Of a DNA stretch of 64,000 bases, positions 59,882 through 64,000 are shown piece by piece. A program made the position numbers and the translations under genes. Each line of letters starts with the position of its first letter. The first letter of the stretch is position 1. Where the stretch lies: the NCBI RefSeq assembly GCF_031755915.1, contig NC_083387.1:8004501-8068500 (forward strand), written 5' to 3'. The DNA comes from Ziziphus jujuba. Taxonomy: Eukaryota; Streptophyta; Magnoliopsida; Rosales; Rhamnaceae. The notes under the pieces are model-generated. The model was given only the letters and a program-made list of their open reading frames with translations, searched no databases and had not been told where the DNA came from.

Positions 59882-61117
59882 CTAACTGATGTCTGTCCGA
59901 GCTAAGTTGTGTCTGGCCGAGCTAAGTTGTGTCTGGTCGAACTAACTGATGTCTGTCCGAGCTAACTTATGTCTGGCCGAGCTAAGTTGTGTCTGGCCGA
60001 GCTAACTGATGTCTGGCCGAGCTAAGTTGTGTCTGGCCGAGCTAAGTTGTGTCTGGCCGAGCTAACTGATGTCTGGCCGAGCTAAGTTGTGTCTGGCCAA
60101 GCTAAGTTATGTCTGGCCGAGCTAACTTCTGTCTGGCCGAGCTAACTGATGTCTGGCCGAGCTAAGTTGTGTCTGGCCGAGCTAACTGATGTCTGTCCGA
60201 GCTAAGTTGTGTCTGGCCGAGCTAAGTTGTGTCTGGCCGAGCTAACTGATGTCTGTCCGAGCTAAGTTGTGTCTGGCCGAGCTAAGTTGTGTCTGGCCGA
60301 GCTAACTGATGTATGGCCGAGCTAAGTTTTGTCTGGCCGAGCTAACTGATGTCTGTCCGAGCTAAGTTGGGTCTGGCCGAGCTAAGTTGTGTTTGGCCGA
60401 GCTAACTGATGTATGGCCGAGCTAAGTTGTGTCTGGCCGAGCTAACTGATGTCTGTCCGAGCTAAGTTGTGTCTGGCCGAGCTAACTGATGTCTGTCCGA
60501 GCTAAGTTGTGTCTGGCCGAGCTAACTTCTGTCTGGCCGAGCTAAGTTGTGTCTGGCCGAGCTAACTGATGTCTGGCCGAGCTAAGTTGTGTCTGGCCGA
60601 GCTAACTGATGTCTGGCCGAGCTAAGTTGTGTCTGGCCGAGCTAACTGATGTCTGTCCGAGCTAAGTTGTGTCTGGCCGAGCTAACTTATGTCTGACCGA
60701 GCTATGTTGTGTCTGGCCAAGCTAAGTTATGTCTGGCCGAGCTAAGTTGTGTCTGGCCGAGCTAAATTGTGTCTGGCCGAGCTAACGGATGTATGGCCGA
60801 GCTAACTGATGTCTTGCCGAGCTAAGTTGTGTCTGGCCGAGCTAACTGATGTCTGTCCGAGCTAAGTTGTGTCTGGCCGAGCTAACTGATGTCTGGCCGA
60901 GCTAACTTATGTCTGGTCGAGCTAAGTTGTGTCTGGCCGAGCTAACTTATGTCTAGCCGAGCTAAGTTGTGTCTGGCCGAGCTAAGTTGTGTCTGTCCGA
61001 GCTAAGTTGTGTCTGGCTGAGCTAAGTTGTGTCTGGCCGAGCTAACTGATGTCTGTCCGAGCTAAGTTTTGTCTGGCCGAGCTAACCGATGTCTGTCCGA
61101 GCTAAGTTTTGTCCGAG
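59882..61117 (+). repeat. Minisatellite, about 62 copies of a 20-bp unit
   Basis: Unit GTCTGGCCGAGCTAAGTTGT, alternating irregularly with GTCTGTCCGAGCTAACTGAT and other variants. The 20-bp register holds from start to end without a single insertion or deletion; variation is by substitution only, mostly at the GG/GT and AGTTGT/ACTGAT positions. It lies between the 3' end of the RPA-like gene and the 5' end of RepHel, in a sequence much richer in GC than its surroundings. Confidence 0.95.
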
Positions 61118-61132
61118 ACATGGGTGTCCGAT

Positions 61133-61167
61133 ATAAAATATCCGATGTATGGGTGTCCGATGTATCA
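61133..61167 (+). repeat. 35-bp direct repeat, right copy
   Basis: ATAAAATATCCGATGTATGG followed by GTGTCCGATGTATCA, directly after the 20-bp minisatellite. Its TGTCCGA core resembles the GTCCGAGCTAA of the minisatellite unit, so the array may have grown from this sequence. Confidence 0.85.
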
Positions 61168-61953
61168 GCCTCCACCACTTAAATACTTAAAACAGGTCTT
61201 TTATCTTCAGGTATGGACACGCCCTTTTGAGAATGAATTATTTTCTAGATAAAGGCAGCAAGGTTGCATCACCAACTCTTAGATGAACAGAAAATCTAGA
61301 AAAGCAGAAAATCTGAAAAAGCAAAAACCATTATTGTTCGTAAATAGATTCTAGCTTCATCCTTTCAATTTTATTTGTTTTTTATACACCAATATTGAGA
61401 TGTTTTAGATATTTAGTGAGAATAAATTAATTTTAAAACTAATGAAAACATAAACAATTTATTTTGATTCTAGTCCATTATCATGAAATTTAATTTATTC
61501 ATGGATTTATATATTAACTAAAAGAAACACAAAAAATAAAAAATGATCATAGGAAATATAAGTACAATCATAAAAACTCATAATTACTATTTTACTTTTG
61601 TTAAACAAAAAGTTGTCATAAAATACTTGTGTCATAGATGAATCTATCTTAGTATCATTGCTATCTTCCTAAGATAAATTGCAAGATTTAATAGAAATGT
61701 ATTAGGTTATACCTAAATCAATTTCTATTACATCTTGCAATGTACAAAATAATAATATTAGTGTAACTATCATAGTATAGTCTAAATATGCTATAAATTC
61801 ACAAAAGACTGATAATAATCTACTTATGAACTGATAGTAATCTATCATGTCCACATTAATAAAAAGATGGTTCCCATGATAACGAATTAAGCATTGTCTT
61901 TAAGCTCGGCAAACTGCTTCCTACTCCCTTCACCAAATTGTAAATGAGAACTT

Positions 61954-64000
61954 TCAAGATTCAGCTATTGGATCTGCCTCACCTGCACTTTTGGAAATCA
62001 TCAGCTTTAGTTTCTTTGTTGCATTGTTTCTTACAGTAGGCTTTGAAACCAAATCAGCTAGGACTTTATCTTCATTGCTCATTTGCTCTATCTTAGCATT
62101 GTCAACACTTCCAGATATATCTGATTTTGAAAGTTGCAATATATATGCATTAGAACATTAAATAAAAGCTCATGTAATTTCACTTAGCATATAATGTATC
62201 AAACATGTTCATACCTCTCAATTCAGTTATGCATAATGATTTTCCACTTTGCTCTTCAACAATTTCTAAAACTTGATTAACTTCAGCATCATTTGAAGTA
62301 TCTGTTTGTGTTAATGTGTTGATTTCTTTTGAAATAGTATCACAAACAGAAAGGATTGTGTATTTCCATCTTGTAATATCACGATATTCATGTTTAGATG
62401 CTTTAACTTGAATTAGAAGCTTACGACTACTGGATAATGTGGCAATTTTTTCAATATCTTTAACAGAATCCTAAAAAAAAGAAAGATTCACAGGTAGTGC
62501 TCACATAAGCATTTACATCATTTATATATGTTTTTTCAAAGAACAAGTTAAAACTAACCAGTCATTTCCACAAACACATATGAAAAGAATTATATTACCC
62601 CATCAGATTTATTCATCAACTCATATGCAGTGCAACCAAGAAAATTTTCAGCTTGATTTCTGAACAATGTAGCATTCAATGATGAAGACTCATCTATCAA
62701 ATCAACAATGACTCGGCACCTGAATAAAAGAAGAATTACCAGTTAGAGGTTATAATTAATCATAAAATAAATAATATGAAATGTCTTATACAATAATTGA
62801 ATAAAGTATTTCATATTATACAAAATTGAAGTGGCACTGGGTGGAGAGAGTAGAGGCAAAGATTGAGGCATTAACCTAATGGATTACAACAAAAGGTGAT
62901 GAAGTAATAATGTAGATGAAGTAATAATCTATATGACAAAGATAAGCTAAGTATTTAGAGAACAAAAATTTATGGAGTTCTATATTTTGCTTACTAAACT
63001 ATAAATAAAAATTCCTAATGAACATGCTTAACATAAAAGATGCCTCATTTTGTTATTTTTCTTTGTTTTGTGTTGCAATCCTTAAACACGATCTCTGTTT
63101 AAGTTTGATTTTTGAGTTTCAAATAATGATGATCAATTTCAATTATTAATTTTTGTGGATCTCAATTATTATGGCAACTAAATATCCGAAAATACTCAAA
63201 AGACAGTGGAGTTTTTCTTGCAACAAATCTTGTTATTTTGGCTAGCAAGCACGATCCTCAATCATAATGTAGCCTGTTTTTGCTTTTAAATGTAGCATAT
63301 TGACAAATGAGCAAAAGTTGTAGAATGGGGTGATTGCTATGGGGCTCAACAAATGTACAAATCGATCAGTGCAAGGTATAATCATATCTTTTTTCTGTTT
63401 TATTCTTGTCCTATTCATTTAGATCAAAGCTTTATCTTATGTTTCACACCTGAGATGAAAAATATAATATCATTGATTATAAATTTTTCATGCATAATTA
63501 ATTAGTGTGTTTTTAATGGGGAAAAAAACCCAGTAGTTGTAAGTTACAATCATATAATGATGATTGCATAATTGGACGATAATAACAATAATAATAATAA
63601 TAATAATAATAACAACAAATATTTGTATGCATACCTTGGCATAGCTTTAACTTGATCATGTCTGCAATACAAGCAGTTAAACCTCTGTTCAAATTCATAT
63701 CCAGTTGCTTTTGTGCATTTTTCACAGCTTAAGTACCAAAAAGGTTGAATCAAATTTGTCACTTTGATGTGACCATTGATCCAAAAGCTTCTCCTCTGTT
63801 TACATAATGAAAAGTACAAACATATCTTAATATTATAGTTGTTAATAATTATAAACAAAATAATAGTCAAGAAATTTACCGTATCAAGTTGATTATCTAT
63901 CATCTTAATGGTAATGATGTCCTCAGCAGAAGGAAGTGTAGACAGTGACTTTGTCTCAAGACCAATCCTTCCACATATTATGTCCATGGCTTTTTCAGCA
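61954..64000 (-). CDS. RPA70-like single-strand DNA-binding protein of the Helitron, C-terminal part (5' end beyond window)
   Basis: Five exons on the - strand: 64000-63880 (partial), 63795-63635, 62719-62599, 62470-62215 and 62120-61954, all with GT-AG borders and matching phases. Exon 1 ends in IGLETKSLSTLPSAEDIITI. Exon 2 holds the zinc ribbon CEKC...CLYC with the preceding WYLSC, as in the C-terminal DNA-binding domain of RPA70. Exon 3 reads CRVIVDLIDESSSLNATLF then FLGCTAYELM, the OB-fold continuation. Exons 4-5 hold a Lys-rich C-terminus ending AGEADPIAES. Plant Helitrons often carry RPA-like genes, thought to protect single-stranded intermediates during rolling-circle transposition. 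No stop or shift is seen, unlike in RepHel. The N-terminal OB folds lie off the edge, so integrity of the whole gene is unknown. Confidence 0.85.

Larger units (their letters stand above)
53614..64000 (-). mobile_element. Autonomous-type Helitron, 3' end present, 5' end beyond the window
   Basis: On the - strand the 3' terminus is a hairpin with arms CCACGTGC and GCACGTGG (53624-53631 and 53639-53646, 7-nt loop), then a 6-nt spacer and CTAG (53614-53617). The next host base is T, as for insertion between A and T. Inside, on the same strand, are a Rep-helicase gene (54033-58940) and an RPA70-like gene (61954 to the edge), the standard gene set of plant Helitrons. A 20-bp minisatellite lies between the genes. 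The element is at least 10.4 kb. It has landed about 170 bp after the duplicated OSC leader exon. Confidence 0.9.

Overview
The window is nuclear DNA of a dicotyledonous plant. The DNA is very AT-rich, genes are split by GT-AG introns, TA and CT microsatellites are common, and the mobile elements are plant families (gypsy-like LTRs, MULE, CACTA-like, Helitron). I cannot name the species. Only one complete, undamaged gene is seen: an oxidosqualene cyclase (OSC, triterpene synthase) at 21845-30884 on the + strand. Its 18 coding exons join to 761 codons without a stop, and a TATA box and a non-coding first exon lie upstream.

Layout. 1-1321: part of an LTR on the - strand. 1383-2146: two decayed exons of an eIF2B-epsilon gene. 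3340-5190: dimeric/palindromic repeat array. 5574-7966: dead MULE transposase. 9900-10960: exon fragments of two regulators (ALFIN-like PHD and AT-hook AHL) side by side, followed by a minisatellite. 11798-20460: copy A of a segmental duplication, with relics of an NCL-type cation exchanger and an LRR protein, ending in the OSC promoter and first exon. 21845-30884: the OSC. 31297-34211: a solo LTR with a perfect 5-bp target duplication. 35232-36915: two NLR resistance-gene relics. 39400-45290: a CACTA-like element with large internal tandem arrays, one of which repeats a tRNA-like A-box/B-box module. 48078-53467: copy B of the duplication, again ending in the OSC promoter and first exon. 53614 to beyond the right edge: a Helitron with a clear 3' hairpin/CTAG end, a broken Rep-helicase gene, a 1.2-kb 20-bp minisatellite and an apparently intact RPA70-like gene.

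How it fits together. The locus looks like a tandem duplication with a period of about 36 kb around a triterpene synthase. Copy A still drives an intact OSC. Copy B keeps promoter and leader exon, but a Helitron now sits where intron 1 would be. A second OSC body, intact or not, may therefore lie just right of the window. No operon-like or defence-like system is seen; the novelty candidates are the OSC's active-site combination, the duplicated promoter, the tRNA-like array and the Helitron architecture.
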